A DNA stretch of 64,000 nucleotides from Cellulomonas sp. S1-8. Lineage in GTDB: Bacteria; Actinomycetota; Actinomycetes; Actinomycetales; Cellulomonadaceae. The notes beneath the pieces are model-generated. The model was not told the DNA's origin, searched no databases, and saw only the letters and a list, made by a program, of their open reading frames with translations. How positions within the stretch are numbered: position 1 is the stretch's first letter; every line of letters starts with the position of its first letter. Both the position numbers and the translations under genes were made by a program. This document shows positions 25,394 through 35,078 of this stretch, one piece after another. Location of the stretch: assembly GCF_026184235.1 (NCBI RefSeq), contig NZ_CP110806.1:2542001-2606000 (forward strand), given 5' to 3'.

Positions 25394-28138
25394 GTGGCTT
25401 CCATCGACGAGACGGGTCCGCTCATCGGCGGCCTGCTGAGCCAGGTCCCCGACATCGACCCGGAGGAGACCGGTGAGTGGGTCGAGTCCCTCGACGGCCT
25501 GATCGAGGAGAAGGGCGGACCGCGCGCCCGGTACGTGCTCATGAGCATGCTGCGGCACGCCCGTCAGCGCAACGTCGCGATCCCCGGGTCGATCAACACG
25601 CCGTACGTCAACACGATCGCCGTCCACAACGAGCCGTACTTCCCCGGCGACGAGATCATGGAGCGCCGGTACCGGTCCTGGATCCGCTGGAACGCGGCCG
25701 TCATGGTGACGCGGGCGCAGCGCCCGGGGGTGGGCGTCGGCGGGCACATCTCGTCGTACGCGTCCGTCGCGACCCTCACCGAGGTCGGCCTCAACCACTT
25801 CTTCCGCGGCAAGGACCACCCCGGCGGCGGTGACCAGGTCTACTTCCAGGGTCACGCGTCCCCGGGCGTGTACGCCCGCGCGTTCCTCGAGGGCCGTCTG
25901 TCGGAGCACCAGCTCGACGGCTTCCGGCAGGAGCTGTCGCACCCGGGCGGCGGCCTGCCGTCCTACCCGCACCCGCGCCTGGCGCCCGCGCTGTGGGAGT
26001 TCCCCACGGTGTCGATGGGACTGGGCCCGGCCTCGGCGATCTACCAGGCCTGGACCAACCGGTACCTGCACAACCGCGGGATCAAGGACACCAGCCAGCA
26101 GGACGTGTGGGCGTACCTCGGCGACGGCGAGATGGACGAGCCCGAGTCGCGGGGCATGCTGCAGCACGCCGCGCAGCAGGGCCTGGACAACCTGACGTTC
26201 GTCGTCAACTGCAACCTGCAGCGCCTCGACGGGCCCGTGCGCGGCAACGGCAAGATCATCCAGGAGCTCGAGGCGCAGTTCCGCGGCGCCGGCTGGAACG
26301 TCATCAAGGTCATCTGGGGCCGCGAGTGGGACACCCTGCTCAACGCCGACAAGGACCGGGCCCTCGTCCACCTGATGAACACCACGCCCGACGGCGACTT
26401 CCAGACGTACCGCGCCGAGAACGGCGCGTTCATCCGCGAGCACTTCTTCGGCCGTGACCCGCGCACCAAGCAGCTCGTCGAGAAGATGACGGACGACGAG
26501 ATCTGGGCGCTCAAGCGCGGTGGGCACGACTACCGCAAGCTCTACGCGGCGTACAAGGCCGCCCGCGAGCACACCGGCCAGCCCACCGTGATCCTCGCGC
26601 ACACGATCAAGGGCTACGGGCTCGGCTCGGGCTTCGCCGGCCGCAACGCGACGCACCAGATGAAGAAGCTCAAGCTCGACCAGCTCAAGACGCTGCGCGA
26701 CTCGCTGCACATCCCGATCACGGACGAGCAGCTCGAGGCGGACCCGTACCTGCCGCCGTACTTCCACCCGGGCGCCGACGACCCGGCGATCCGGTACATG
26801 CTCGACCGCCGCCGGGACCTCGGCGGGTTCGTGCCCGAGCGCCGCACGGAGCACACCAAGCTCACGCTGCCGGGCGACAAGATGTACGAGGCCCTGGCCA
26901 AGGGCTCCGGCACGCAGGAGGTCGCCACGACGATGGCGCTCGTGCGCCTCTTCAAGGACCTCGTCAAGGACAAGGAGTTCGGCCACCGCCTCGTGCCGAT
27001 CATCCCGGACGAGGCCCGCACGTTCGGCCTGGACGCGATCTTCCCGAGCGCGAAGATCTTCAACACCAACGGGCAGAACTACATGGCCGTCGACCGCGAC
27101 CTCATGCTCTCGTACAAGGAGTCCGAGGCCGGGCAGATCATGCACACCGGCATCAACGAGGCCGGGTCCGCGGCGGCGTTCCAGGCGGTCGGCACGTCGT
27201 ACGCCACGCACGGCGAGCCGCTGATCCCGTTCTACTTCTACTACTCGATGTTCGGTTTCCAGCGCACCGGCGACCAGTTCTGGGCAGCGGGCGACCAGAT
27301 GGCCCGCGGCTTCCTCATCGGTGCCACGGCCGGCCGCACGACGCTCACGGGCGAGGGCCTGCAGCACGCGGACGGCCACTCGCCGCTGCTCGCGGGCACC
27401 ATGTCGCACGTCGTGCACTACGACCCGGCCTACGGGTACGAGATCCGGCACATCGTGCGCGACGGCATCGAACGCATGTACGGCGAGGGCGACGGCCGGG
27501 ACCGCGACGTCATGTACTACCTGACGGTCTACAACGAGCCGATGGTGCAGCCGGCCGAGCCCGAGGGCGTCGACGTCGAGGGCATCCTGCGGGGCATCCA
27601 CCTGGTGTCCCCGGTGGAGGGTGACGGGCCGCGCGCCCAGATCCTCGCGTCCGGCGTCGCCGTGCCGTGGGCGCTCGAGGCGCAGCACCTGCTCGCGCAG
27701 GACTGGGGCGTGCGCGCCGCGGTCTGGTCGGTGACGAGCTGGAACGAGCTGCGCCGCGACGCCCTCGCGGCCGAGCGGGACGCCTTCCTGCAGCCGGGCG
27801 ACGAGGTCCGCACGCCGTACCTCACCGCCAAGCTGCAGGGTGCCGAGGGCCCGTTCGTCGCCACGACGGACTTCGACCACCTGGTCGCCGACCAGGTGCG
27901 CGCCTGGGTCCCGGGCCGCTACGCGACCCTGGGGGCCGACGGCTTCGGGTTCTCCGACACGCGCGCGGCCGCACGACGCCACTTCAAGATCGACGGGCCG
28001 TCGACCGTGGTGCGCGTGCTGCAGCAGCTCGTGCTCGAGGGCACGGTCGACCGGTCGCTGCCCGCGCAGGCCATCGAGCGCTACCGCCTGCACGACGTCA
28101 CGGCCGGCACGTCCGGCAACACCGGCGGCGACTCCTGA
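25394..28138 (+). CDS. aceE: Pyruvate dehydrogenase E1 component (homodimeric type)
   Basis: A 914-residue thiamine-diphosphate enzyme that decarboxylates pyruvate and feeds acetyl groups to the E2 component to make acetyl-CoA. The thiamine-pyrophosphate motif is the [14 protein letters not shown] segment with the downstream [21 protein letters not shown] and [11 protein letters not shown] hold active-site His residues. The start GTG has GAAGGAG 5 bases upstream, and the resulting N-terminus ([19 protein letters not shown]) matches the family. Gene order aceE-fasR-fabD-fabH-acpP-fabF couples acetyl-CoA production to fatty acid synthesis, as in M. tuberculosis Rv2241 onward. Confidence 0.95.
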   Translation: MASIDETGPLIGGLLSQVPDIDPEETGEWVESLDGLIEEKGGPRARYVLMSMLRHARQRNVAIPGSINTPYVNTIAVHNEPYFPGDEIMERRYRSWIRWNAAVMVTRAQRPGVGVGGHISSYASVATLTEVGLNHFFRGKDHPGGGDQVYFQGHASPGVYARAFLEGRLSEHQLDGFRQELSHPGGGLPSYPHPRLAPALWEFPTVSMGLGPASAIYQAWTNRYLHNRGIKDTSQQDVWAYLGDGEMDEPESRGMLQHAAQQGLDNLTFVVNCNLQRLDGPVRGNGKIIQELEAQFRGAGWNVIKVIWGREWDTLLNADKDRALVHLMNTTPDGDFQTYRAENGAFIREHFFGRDPRTKQLVEKMTDDEIWALKRGGHDYRKLYAAYKAAREHTGQPTVILAHTIKGYGLGSGFAGRNATHQMKKLKLDQLKTLRDSLHIPITDEQLEADPYLPPYFHPGADDPAIRYMLDRRRDLGGFVPERRTEHTKLTLPGDKMYEALAKGSGTQEVATTMALVRLFKDLVKDKEFGHRLVPIIPDEARTFGLDAIFPSAKIFNTNGQNYMAVDRDLMLSYKESEAGQIMHTGINEAGSAAAFQAVGTSYATHGEPLIPFYFYYSMFGFQRTGDQFWAAGDQMARGFLIGATAGRTTLTGEGLQHADGHSPLLAGTMSHVVHYDPAYGYEIRHIVRDGIERMYGEGDGRDRDVMYYLTVYNEPMVQPAEPEGVDVEGILRGIHLVSPVEGDGPRAQILASGVAVPWALEAQHLLAQDWGVRAAVWSVTSWNELRRDALAAERDAFLQPGDEVRTPYLTAKLQGAEGPFVATTDFDHLVADQVRAWVPGRYATLGADGFGFSDTRAAARRHFKIDGPSTVVRVLQQLVLEGTVDRSLPAQAIERYRLHDVTAGTSGNTGGDS

Positions 28139-28152
28139 CGCACGCCTGAACG

Positions 28153-28188
28153 ACGAACGCCCCCGGCCGACCGGCCGGGGGCGTTCGT
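28153..28188. terminator. Strong bidirectional terminator
   Basis: A perfect 16-bp stem beginning ACGAACGCCCCCGGCC, with loop GACC, lies between the convergent aceE and TPR-like genes. Confidence 0.88.
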
Positions 28189-28221
28189 GCGTGCGGGGTG
28201 GGCGCCGGCGTCGGCGTGCGG

Positions 28222-28908
28222 TCAGATCCCGGGGATCGACTGCTGCGCGAGCGCGATCTCGCGTGCGAGCTCGGCCTTGAGGTCGACGACTGCGTCCTGG
28301 TCGGGGTAGAGGTCCAGCGACGCGAGGTGCTGCTTGGCCTCCAGGGGGCGTTCGGCGGCGATCGCGGCCAGCACGAGCTCGCGGGCGACCTCGGGGACGT
28401 GGTCACGCGGACGCCAGTGCCCGACGCCCAGGTTGAGCGCCTCGACCGGCTGCCCGGCCTCGCACAGCAGCGCCAGGCCCTGCACCAGCGCCTGCCCGGA
28501 CGGGTCGCGCTCGGCGGCCGTCGTCAACCGGCGGATGGTGCCGTCATGGTCGTCGCGCACGGACAGCCGGGCGACCTCGATGAGCGGGTACCAGGCGCGC
28601 GGGTTGCCGGCGAGCTCCTCGCCCAGCGACCAGACGGCCAGGTCGGCGGCGTGCTGACGCTCGTGCTCGACGTTCGGTGCCGTCAGCGGGTCCTCCTCGG
28701 GGACGGACTCCGCGGCGCGGCGACGGACGATCTCGGCGAGGGCCTGGAACGCGCGCTCGTTGTTGGGGTCGTCGCTCAGCATCGAGCGCAACGCGTCCTC
28801 GTGGAGCGTGTCCCCGCGCCGCGAGGCCGTCGTCGGACGACGCGCCCCGACCTTGGAGGCCGAGGAGGGTCGCCGCATGAGCTGGCGCAGGCGGGGCAGA
28901 AGAGCCAT
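28222..28908 (-). CDS. Tetratricopeptide-like protein of unknown function
   Basis: A 228-residue soluble protein. From residue 33 on it is helical with repeat-like stretches (LRSMLSDDPNNERAFQALAE, LVQGLALLCEAGQPVEALNL, AAIAAERPLEAKQHLASLDL) typical of TPR folds. The first 32 residues are basic and Ser/Arg-rich. Similar proteins are found next to aceE/fasR in related actinobacteria, from memory. It is convergent with aceE and divergent from fasR. Confidence 0.78.
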   Translation of the reverse strand: MALLPRLRQLMRRPSSASKVGARRPTTASRRGDTLHEDALRSMLSDDPNNERAFQALAEIVRRRAAESVPEEDPLTAPNVEHERQHAADLAVWSLGEELAGNPRAWYPLIEVARLSVRDDHDGTIRRLTTAAERDPSGQALVQGLALLCEAGQPVEALNLGVGHWRPRDHVPEVARELVLAAIAAERPLEAKQHLASLDLYPDQDAVVDLKAELAREIALAQQSIPGI

Positions 28909-29022
28909 GACGAGACCTTATCCGTTCTGTCCCGTCCGCACCCGTCCGGACAGGCTCGGCGACGGTTCCGGCGCCCGCCCACGTTTGTCGACTTCCCACA
29001 ATCTCGCCCCTATGCTCGCGGC

Positions 29023-30267
29023 ATGGCGACGTCTTCGAGGCCGCCGGCGGCGGCGCGCACGCCCCGCCGCTCCCCCGCACCCGCGGGTCCCACCGTTGCC
29101 GTCGCACCGGCGCCGGGGGACCAGAGCGAGACCCAGCGGCGCGTCCGGGACGGCGCGGGCCTGCTGGCCGCGGCCGCGATGCGCCGGCTCGACGACGACC
29201 TCGAGTGGTACCGGGCGCTGCCGGCGGAGGACCGCTCCTGGGTCAACCTCGTCGCCCAGGCCGGCATCACGGCGTTCGTGTCCTGGTACGCCGACCCGAC
29301 CCGAGCCCCGCACGGGGTGGGCGAGATCTTCGCCGCCGCCCCTCCCGAGCTGACGCGCTCCATCTCGCTGCAGCACACCCTTCAGCTCGTCCGCGTCGTC
29401 GTCGACGTCGTCGAGACGCACTCCGACCGGCTCGCCGCACCCGGCGCCGAGCGCGAGCTGCGCGAGGCCGTGCTGCGGTACTCCCGGGAGGTCGCGTTCT
29501 CGGCAGCCGAGGTGTACGCCCGGGCGGCCGAGATGCGCGGCGCGTGGGACGCCCGGCTCGAGGCCCTCGTGGTCGACGCGCTGGTCCGGGGTGACGCCGA
29601 CGACGCGCTGCGCTCGCGCGTGGCGGCGCTCGGCTGGAGCGGCCGCGGCTCGACGCTCGTGGTCGTGGGGACCGCGGGCGCGCACATGGACGAGGTGCGC
29701 GCCGCCGACGTGCGACGGGCGACGCGACGCGCCGCCGACGACGCGCTCGTCGGCATCCTGGGCGACCGGCTCGTCGTGTTCCTGGGGGGCGAGGGCGACC
29801 TGCGGGCCGCGGCGTTGTCCCTGCTGCCACGGTTCGGCCCGGGCCCGGTCGTCGTCGGTCCCACGACCTCGGGGCTCGCGGAGGCCACGCGCTCCGCGCG
29901 TGCCGCCCTCGCCGGCCTCGCGGCGGCGCCCGGCTGGGCGCAGGCGCCGCGCCCCGTCCACGCCGACGACCTGCTGCCCGAGCGCGTCCTCGTCGGGGAC
30001 GCCGACGCGCGTCGGGCGCTGGTCGAGCGTGCGTACCTGCCGCTGGCCGCGAGCCAGGGCTCGCTGCTGGACACGCTGTCCGCCTACCTCGGCGCCGGCC
30101 GCTCGCTCGAGGCCGCGGCCCGCACGCTGTACGTGCACCCCAACACCGTGCGGTACCGGCTGCGGCGCGTGGCCGACGTGACGGGGTGGGACCCGCTCGA
30201 CGCCCGCGAGTCGTACGTGCTGCAGACGGCCCTGGCGGTCGGGCGCCTCGACGCCGCCTCGGCCTGA
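29023..30267 (+). CDS. fasR: PucR-type helix-turn-helix regulator of fatty acid synthesis (FasR-like)
   Basis: A 414-residue regulator with an N-terminal sensor region, a central GGDEF-like fold and a C-terminal PucR helix-turn-helix (LDTLSAYLGAGRSLEAAART, then LYVHPNTVRYRLRRVADVTG). Its position immediately upstream of fabD matches S. coelicolor SCO2386 (FasR), an activator of the fab operon, and M. tuberculosis Rv2242. TATGCT at 29011-29016 ends 6 bases before the ATG, predicting a leaderless transcript. A candidate binding repeat lies at 30299-30319. Confidence 0.85.
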   Translation: MATSSRPPAAARTPRRSPAPAGPTVAVAPAPGDQSETQRRVRDGAGLLAAAAMRRLDDDLEWYRALPAEDRSWVNLVAQAGITAFVSWYADPTRAPHGVGEIFAAAPPELTRSISLQHTLQLVRVVVDVVETHSDRLAAPGAERELREAVLRYSREVAFSAAEVYARAAEMRGAWDARLEALVVDALVRGDADDALRSRVAALGWSGRGSTLVVVGTAGAHMDEVRAADVRRATRRAADDALVGILGDRLVVFLGGEGDLRAAALSLLPRFGPGPVVVGPTTSGLAEATRSARAALAGLAAAPGWAQAPRPVHADDLLPERVLVGDADARRALVERAYLPLAASQGSLLDTLSAYLGAGRSLEAAARTLYVHPNTVRYRLRRVADVTGWDPLDARESYVLQTALAVGRLDAASA

Positions 30268-30298
30268 GGCTCGCCCGCGCCAGGGCCGCAGGCCCGGG

Positions 30299-30319
30299 CT
30301 TTGTACAGGTCCGACAAGG
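30299..30319. promoter_or_regulatory. Candidate FasR operator upstream of fabD
   Basis: CTTTGT-N9-ACAAGG is an inverted repeat with one mismatch per arm pair, in the gap between fasR and fabD. It is in the right place for activation of the fab operon. The repeat is observed; assignment to FasR is inference. Confidence 0.45.
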
Positions 30320-30384
30320 CTGGGACACGAGGTTGGTGCGTGCCGTGACCGGGTCGCGGGCCCGGCGGACGGCACAGTGGTCGG

Positions 30385-31362
30385 GTGCTCGTCGTCGCCT
30401 GCCCCGGCCAGGGTGCCCAGTCCCCCGGCATGCTCGTCCCCTGGACGGAGGTCGACGGCTTCACCGACGCCCTGACCCGCGCGAGCGACGTCGTCGGTGC
30501 GGACCTGCTCGCGCACGGCACGACGTCGGACGCCGACACGATCCGCGACACCGCCGTGGCGCAGCCGCTGCTGGTGGCGACCGCCCTCGCGAGCCTGCGC
30601 GCCGTCCTCGACGCCACCCCCGGTACGGACCTCGCCGCCGCGGCGCCCGGCGCCCTCGACGTCGCGGCGGGCCACTCGGTCGGCGAGCTCGCGGCCGCAG
30701 CCCTCGCCGGGGTCCTGCGCGAGGACGAGGCGCTCCGGCTCGTGGCCGTGCGTGGCGCGGCGATGGCCCGCGCCGCGGCGGCCACCCCCACCGGCATGAG
30801 CGCCGTCCTCGGTGGCGACCCGGACGAGGTCCTCGCGCGCCTCGAGGCGCTGGACCTGGTGCCGGCCAACGTCAACGGCGGCGGCCAGGTCGTCGCGGCG
30901 GGCTCGCTGGAGGCGCTCGCGGCGCTGGCCGCCGAGCCCCCGGCCCGCACGCGCGTCATCCCCCTGCAGGTCGCCGGCGCGTTCCACACCCGGTACATGG
31001 CGCCCGCGGTCGACGAGCTCGCGCGGGCGGCGTCCGCCGTCACGCCGCGCGAGCCGGTCGTCACGCTCCTCGGCAACGCCGACGGCGCGCCGGTCGCCGG
31101 CGGCGCGGACGCGCTCGCCCGCATCGTCGCGCAGGTCGCGCGGCCGGTGCGGTGGGACCTGTGCCAGACGACCTTCGTCGCGATGGGCGTCACCGCGCTG
31201 CTCGAGGTGGCACCGGGCGGTGTCCTGACGGGCCTGGCCCGGCGTACGCTGCCGGGCGTCGAGACCCTCGCCCTGAAGTCCCCCGCCGACCTCGACGCCG
31301 CGCGCGACCTCGTCCGCCGGCACGCCGGCACCGCACTGACCGCACAGGAGAGCCCGTCGTGA
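30385..31362 (+). CDS. fabD: Malonyl-CoA:ACP transacylase
   Basis: A 325-residue acyltransferase that loads malonyl groups onto acyl carrier protein. The catalytic Ser lies in GHSVGELAAAALAG, the oxyanion Gln in ACPGQGAQ, and the active-site His in GAFHTRYM. It starts at GTG 30385. Its stop overlaps the fabH start in GTGA, so the two are translationally coupled. Confidence 0.95.
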   Translation: MLVVACPGQGAQSPGMLVPWTEVDGFTDALTRASDVVGADLLAHGTTSDADTIRDTAVAQPLLVATALASLRAVLDATPGTDLAAAAPGALDVAAGHSVGELAAAALAGVLREDEALRLVAVRGAAMARAAAATPTGMSAVLGGDPDEVLARLEALDLVPANVNGGGQVVAAGSLEALAALAAEPPARTRVIPLQVAGAFHTRYMAPAVDELARAASAVTPREPVVTLLGNADGAPVAGGADALARIVAQVARPVRWDLCQTTFVAMGVTALLEVAPGGVLTGLARRTLPGVETLALKSPADLDAARDLVRRHAGTALTAQESPS

Positions 31363-32363
31363 CCCGTCCGACCCTCACGCAGGCCACCGGCCCTGCGCAC
31401 ACCCGCATCCTCGGTCTCGGCGCGGTCCGCGGGGAGCACACCGTCCCCAACGACGACCTCGTGGGACCGATCGACTCGTCCGACGAGTGGATCCGGCAGC
31501 GCACCGGGATCGTCACCCGCCGGCGCGCAGCCGAGGGCACCGACGTCCTCGACCTGGCCGAGGGTGCCGCACGCGCCGCGCTGGCGGACGCCGGGCTGAC
31601 GGGCGCGGACATCGACGTGGTGATCCTGTCGACCGTCACCTACTTCCACCAGACGCCCGCGGGCGCCGCGATCGTCGCCGACCGGATCGGCGCGACACCG
31701 GCCGCGGCCTTCGACATCTCCGCCGCGTGCGCCGGCTACTGCTACGGCGTGGGCCAGGCCGACGCGCTGGTGCGCGCCGGTACCGCCCGGCACGTCCTGG
31801 TCATCGGTGCCGAGAAGATGAGCGAGTTCGTCGACCCGACGGACCGCTCCATCTCGTTCCTGCTCGGCGACGGAGCGGGTGCGGTCGTCATCGGCCCGTC
31901 CGACACGCCGGGGATCGGCCCGACCGTCTGGGGATCCGACGGCGCACAGGCGCAGGCGATCCGCCAGACGCACTCGTGGCTGGCGACGCGGGACGAGGGC
32001 GCCGGCTGGCCGACGCTGCGGCAGGAGGGGCAGTCGGTCTTCAAGTGGGCGGTCTGGCAGATGGCCCCCGTGGCGCAGAAGGCCATGGACGCGGCAGGCG
32101 TCACGCCGCAGGACCTCGACGCGTTCATCCCGCACCAGGCGAACATGCGCATCATCGACCAGATGATCAAGCAGCTGAAGCTGCCCGCGTCCGTCGTCGT
32201 CGGACGCGACATCGCCGACACCGGCAACACGTCCGCAGCGTCGATCCCGCTGGCCGCCGAGCGCCTGCTCCGCGAGGGGCAGGTCGGCTCGGGCGCTCTC
32301 GCGCTGCAGATCGGCTTCGGTGCCGGACTCGTCTACGCCGCCCAGGTCGTCGTCCTGCCCTGA
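31359..32363 (+). CDS. fabH: 3-oxoacyl-ACP synthase III
   Basis: A 334-residue thiolase-fold enzyme that starts each fatty acid by condensing an acyl-CoA primer with malonyl-ACP. The Cys-His-Asn triad is visible in DISAACAG, PHQANMRI and GNTSAASIP. Branched-chain primers are expected in this lineage but cannot be read from sequence. The start GTG overlaps fabD. Confidence 0.95.
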   Translation: MTRPTLTQATGPAHTRILGLGAVRGEHTVPNDDLVGPIDSSDEWIRQRTGIVTRRRAAEGTDVLDLAEGAARAALADAGLTGADIDVVILSTVTYFHQTPAGAAIVADRIGATPAAAFDISAACAGYCYGVGQADALVRAGTARHVLVIGAEKMSEFVDPTDRSISFLLGDGAGAVVIGPSDTPGIGPTVWGSDGAQAQAIRQTHSWLATRDEGAGWPTLRQEGQSVFKWAVWQMAPVAQKAMDAAGVTPQDLDAFIPHQANMRIIDQMIKQLKLPASVVVGRDIADTGNTSAASIPLAAERLLREGQVGSGALALQIGFGAGLVYAAQVVVLP

Positions 32364-32442
32364 CCCCCGTCCCGCGGTCGGCGCACCCTGCGCCTGTACC
32401 GTTGCACGTCCTTGCACCACCCCTGACACGAGGAGACACCCG

Positions 32443-32691
32443 ATGGCGCACAGCGAGCAGGAGATCCTGGCCGGACTGGCCGAGATCGTCAGCGAGGAGA
32501 CGGGACTGCCGACCGACTCCGTCCTGCCCGAGAAGTCCTTCACCGACGACCTCGACATCGACTCGCTGTCGATGATGACGATCGTCACACTGGCAGAGGA
32601 GAAGTTCGACGTCCGCATCCCCGACGACGAGGTCAAGAACCTCGCGACGGTCGGCGACGCCGTGAGCTTCATCGCGGGCGCCCAGGCCTGA
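32443..32691 (+). CDS. acpP: Acyl carrier protein
   Basis: An 82-residue acidic four-helix carrier protein. The phosphopantetheine attachment Ser is in DLDIDSLSMM. GAGGAGA lies 8 bases before the ATG. A long hairpin directly downstream (32717-32754) may raise acpP over fabF expression. Confidence 0.96.
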   Translation: MAHSEQEILAGLAEIVSEETGLPTDSVLPEKSFTDDLDIDSLSMMTIVTLAEEKFDVRIPDDEVKNLATVGDAVSFIAGAQA

Positions 32692-32716
32692 GCCTGCGCG
32701 CCGCACCCGCGGCACC

Positions 32717-32754
32717 CGGGCGGTGCGCCGGCCGCAGGCCGTGCGCACCGCCCG
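32717..32754 (+). terminator. Intercistronic hairpin between acpP and fabF (attenuator or stabiliser)
   Basis: CGGGCGGTGCGC (32717-32728) pairs perfectly with GCGCACCGCCCG (32743-32754), and the loop itself folds (CGGCC-GCA-GGCCG). This nearly continuous 17-bp hairpin sits 26 bases after acpP and 20 bases before fabF. It could partly terminate transcription or protect the acpP message. Confidence 0.7.
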
Positions 32755-32773
32755 CCTGAACCGAGGAGAACCC

Positions 32774-34018
32774 ATGAGCACCGTCCCCGAGGTCGTCGTC
32801 ACCGGTCTGGGAGCCACCACGCCGCTCGGCGGCGACGTCGCCAGCACGTGGCAGGCCGCGCTCGCCGGCGAGTCCGGCGCGCGGAGCTTCGACAACGACT
32901 GGGCCGAGCGCTACGACATCGCCGTGTCCTTCGGGGCGACGCTCAAGGTCCCCGCCGACCAGGTGCTCCCGCGGCCCGAGCTCAAGCGCATGGACCCCTC
33001 CGCGCAGTACGCGGTCATCGCGACGCGCGAGGCCTGGGCGGACGCGGGCTCCCCCGAGGTCGACGGCGACCGGCTCGGCGCCGTCGTGTCCTCGGGCATC
33101 GGCGGCATCTGGACGACGCTCGACGCGTGGGACACGCTGCGCGAGAAGGGCGGCCGACGCGTGCTGCCCATGACCGTGCCGATGCTCATGCCGAACTCCC
33201 CCGTCGCGTACGTGTCGCTCGAGCTCGGCGCACGGGCCGGGGCGCACGCCCTGGTGTCGGCGTGCGCGTCCGGCGCGGAGGCCATCGCGTACGGCGTCGA
33301 GATGATCCGCACCGGCCGTGCGGACGTCGTCGTCGCCGGGGGCACCGAGGCGACGATCCACCCCATGCCGATCGCGGCGTTCGCCGCGTCGCGCACGCTG
33401 TCGACCCGGAACGACGACCCGGCGGGCGCCTCTCGGCCCTACGACGTCGACCGGGACGGGTTCGTCATCGGCGAGGGCGCCGGGATCGTCGTCCTGGAGT
33501 CCGCCGAGCACGCGGCCGCTCGCGGCGCACGCGTGTACGCCCGGATCGGCGGTGTGGGCCTGTCCGCCGACGGCTACCACATCACGTCTCCCGAGCCGTC
33601 GGGCGACGGGCAGGTCCGCGCGATGCGCGCCGCCCTCGCCGACTCCGGCGTGGCCGCGCAGGACGTCGCCCACGTCAACGCGCACGCGACGTCGACCGTC
33701 GTGGGCGACCTCATCGAGGCGCGCTCGATCCGTGCCGTCCTGGGCGGCGACGCCGACCACGCCGTGCTGTCCGCGACGAAGTCGATGACCGGCCACCTGC
33801 TCGGGGGCGCCGGGGCCCTCGAGACGATCTTCACGGTCCTGGCCGTGCACGACCGGCAGGCCCCGCCGACGATCAACGTCGAGAACCCCGACCCCGAGAT
33901 GGTCCTCGACCTCGTGAGGGACACACCCCGCTCGCTGCCCGCCGGTCAGGTCGCCGCGATCAACAACTCGTTCGGCTTCGGCGGTCACAACGTCGCGCTG
34001 GTGGTCACCTCCGTCTGA
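32774..34018 (+). CDS. fabF: 3-oxoacyl-ACP synthase II (KasA/FabF type)
   Basis: A 414-residue elongating condensing enzyme. The active-site Cys lies in VSACASGAEA, the two His in NAHATST and MTGHLLGGAG, and the glycine-rich C-terminus is NNSFGFGGHN. GAGGAG precedes the ATG. Last gene of the aceE-fasR-fab block; a G+C-rich palindrome follows. Confidence 0.95.
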   Translation: MSTVPEVVVTGLGATTPLGGDVASTWQAALAGESGARSFDNDWAERYDIAVSFGATLKVPADQVLPRPELKRMDPSAQYAVIATREAWADAGSPEVDGDRLGAVVSSGIGGIWTTLDAWDTLREKGGRRVLPMTVPMLMPNSPVAYVSLELGARAGAHALVSACASGAEAIAYGVEMIRTGRADVVVAGGTEATIHPMPIAAFAASRTLSTRNDDPAGASRPYDVDRDGFVIGEGAGIVVLESAEHAAARGARVYARIGGVGLSADGYHITSPEPSGDGQVRAMRAALADSGVAAQDVAHVNAHATSTVVGDLIEARSIRAVLGGDADHAVLSATKSMTGHLLGGAGALETIFTVLAVHDRQAPPTINVENPDPEMVLDLVRDTPRSLPAGQVAAINNSFGFGGHNVALVVTSV

Positions 34019-34022
34019 CCGC

Positions 34023-34042
34023 CCGCGGCCGGCCGGCCGCGG
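34023..34042. terminator. Palindromic terminator after fabF
   Basis: A self-complementary 20-base run, CCGCGGCC-GGCC-GGCCGCGG, lies 5 bases past the fabF stop, between convergent fabF and apbE. Nothing else is recognised in the 94 bases between them. Confidence 0.6.
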
Positions 34043-34112
34043 CGACCCGCGCGAGGTAGGGCGCGGCGTCGTACGTGCCGAGCAGCAGCAACCGGGTCGG
34101 CGTCGAGGTGGC

Positions 34113-34967
34113 TCACGCGAAGACCTCTCCCGGCAGCCCCAGCGCATACCGCGCGTGGCCGTCCGCGTGCACCTGGACGTAGGTGTGCTCGGCGACCCCC
34201 TGCAGCAGGTCGGGTTCGGCGAAGAACAGCGCGGTCGCGAGTCCGTCGGCGACCATCGCACGATCTGCGACGACCCACGTGGCCGCGACGTCCCGCGTCG
34301 GCAGCCCGGTGCGCGCGTCGACGACGTGGTGCAGCCCGTCGCCCCACGCGCGGCGGTCGACCGCGGACCCGCACAGGGCGGCGTCGCGCAGCAGCACCCG
34401 TCCCAGCACGCGGGTGGGGTCGCCCGGCGCCTGCAGCCCGACGCGCACGGCGTCGGGCCCGCGGTGCAGCATGTCGCCGCCGGCGTCGACCAGGTACTCC
34501 CCCACGCCGCACGCGCGCAGCTCGCCTGCGACGAGGTCGACGAGCTGGCCCTTGCCGGCGGCGCCGACGTCCAGCAGCACGGGTCGTGACGCGGTGACGG
34601 TCGCGCCGGTGCGGGTCAGGACGTCGCGCGGGGCAGGCTCGGGCGGCCCTGACGGCCGCAGCCGGTAGCCCGCGTCGTACCCGAGGACGTCCAGGCAGCG
34701 TCCCACCAGGGGCGTCACGGCGCCGTCGGTGCGCGCCCCGAGCACGTCGTACAGGTCGAGCAGCTCGGCGGCGTGCGCCGGCAGCGCGTGCGTGCCCCCG
34801 TCACGCGCGATCCGCGCGACGACCGAGTCGGTGCGGAACCGGGACCAGACGACGTCGTAGGCCTCGGTGACGGCGCGGACCCGGGAGAGCGTCACGTCCG
34901 CGAGCGGCTGCGGGGTGTCGATGCGCCAGCGGGTACCGATCGCCTCGAAGGCGATCTCAGCCCGCAT
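34113..34967 (-). CDS. apbE: FAD:protein FMN transferase
   Basis: A 284-residue enzyme that attaches FMN covalently to a Thr or Ser of target proteins, using FAD. Motifs are LLDVGAAGKGQLVDLVA and LVDAGGDMLHRG, and HHVVDARTGLPTRD near the C-terminus. There is no signal peptide or lipobox. It follows the membrane flavin reductase and the FMN-binding lipoprotein on the same strand, so the lipoprotein is its likely target. GGGAG lies upstream of the ATG. Confidence 0.9.
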   Translation of the reverse strand: MRAEIAFEAIGTRWRIDTPQPLADVTLSRVRAVTEAYDVVWSRFRTDSVVARIARDGGTHALPAHAAELLDLYDVLGARTDGAVTPLVGRCLDVLGYDAGYRLRPSGPPEPAPRDVLTRTGATVTASRPVLLDVGAAGKGQLVDLVAGELRACGVGEYLVDAGGDMLHRGPDAVRVGLQAPGDPTRVLGRVLLRDAALCGSAVDRRAWGDGLHHVVDARTGLPTRDVAATWVVADRAMVADGLATALFFAEPDLLQGVAEHTYVQVHADGHARYALGLPGEVFA

Positions 34968-35078
34968 GTGAGGTGCTCCCTCTCGCGCCGTCGGCCGCGT
35001 GGCTGTCGTGTCGTGCCGACCGTAGGTGCCCGACCTGGACGTTCGCACGAGCCGGGCCCGACGGCCACGTGGCGAGGC

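Noticed and set aside
25163..28093. A 976-codon frame antisense to aceE
   Set aside because: It is a high-G+C shadow of aceE with Val/Arg/Asp-biased composition and no family motif.
33985..34512. Long minus-strand reading frame between fabF and apbE
   Set aside because: It is out of frame with apbE, overlaps both real genes, is Arg/Ala-rich and shows no motif.
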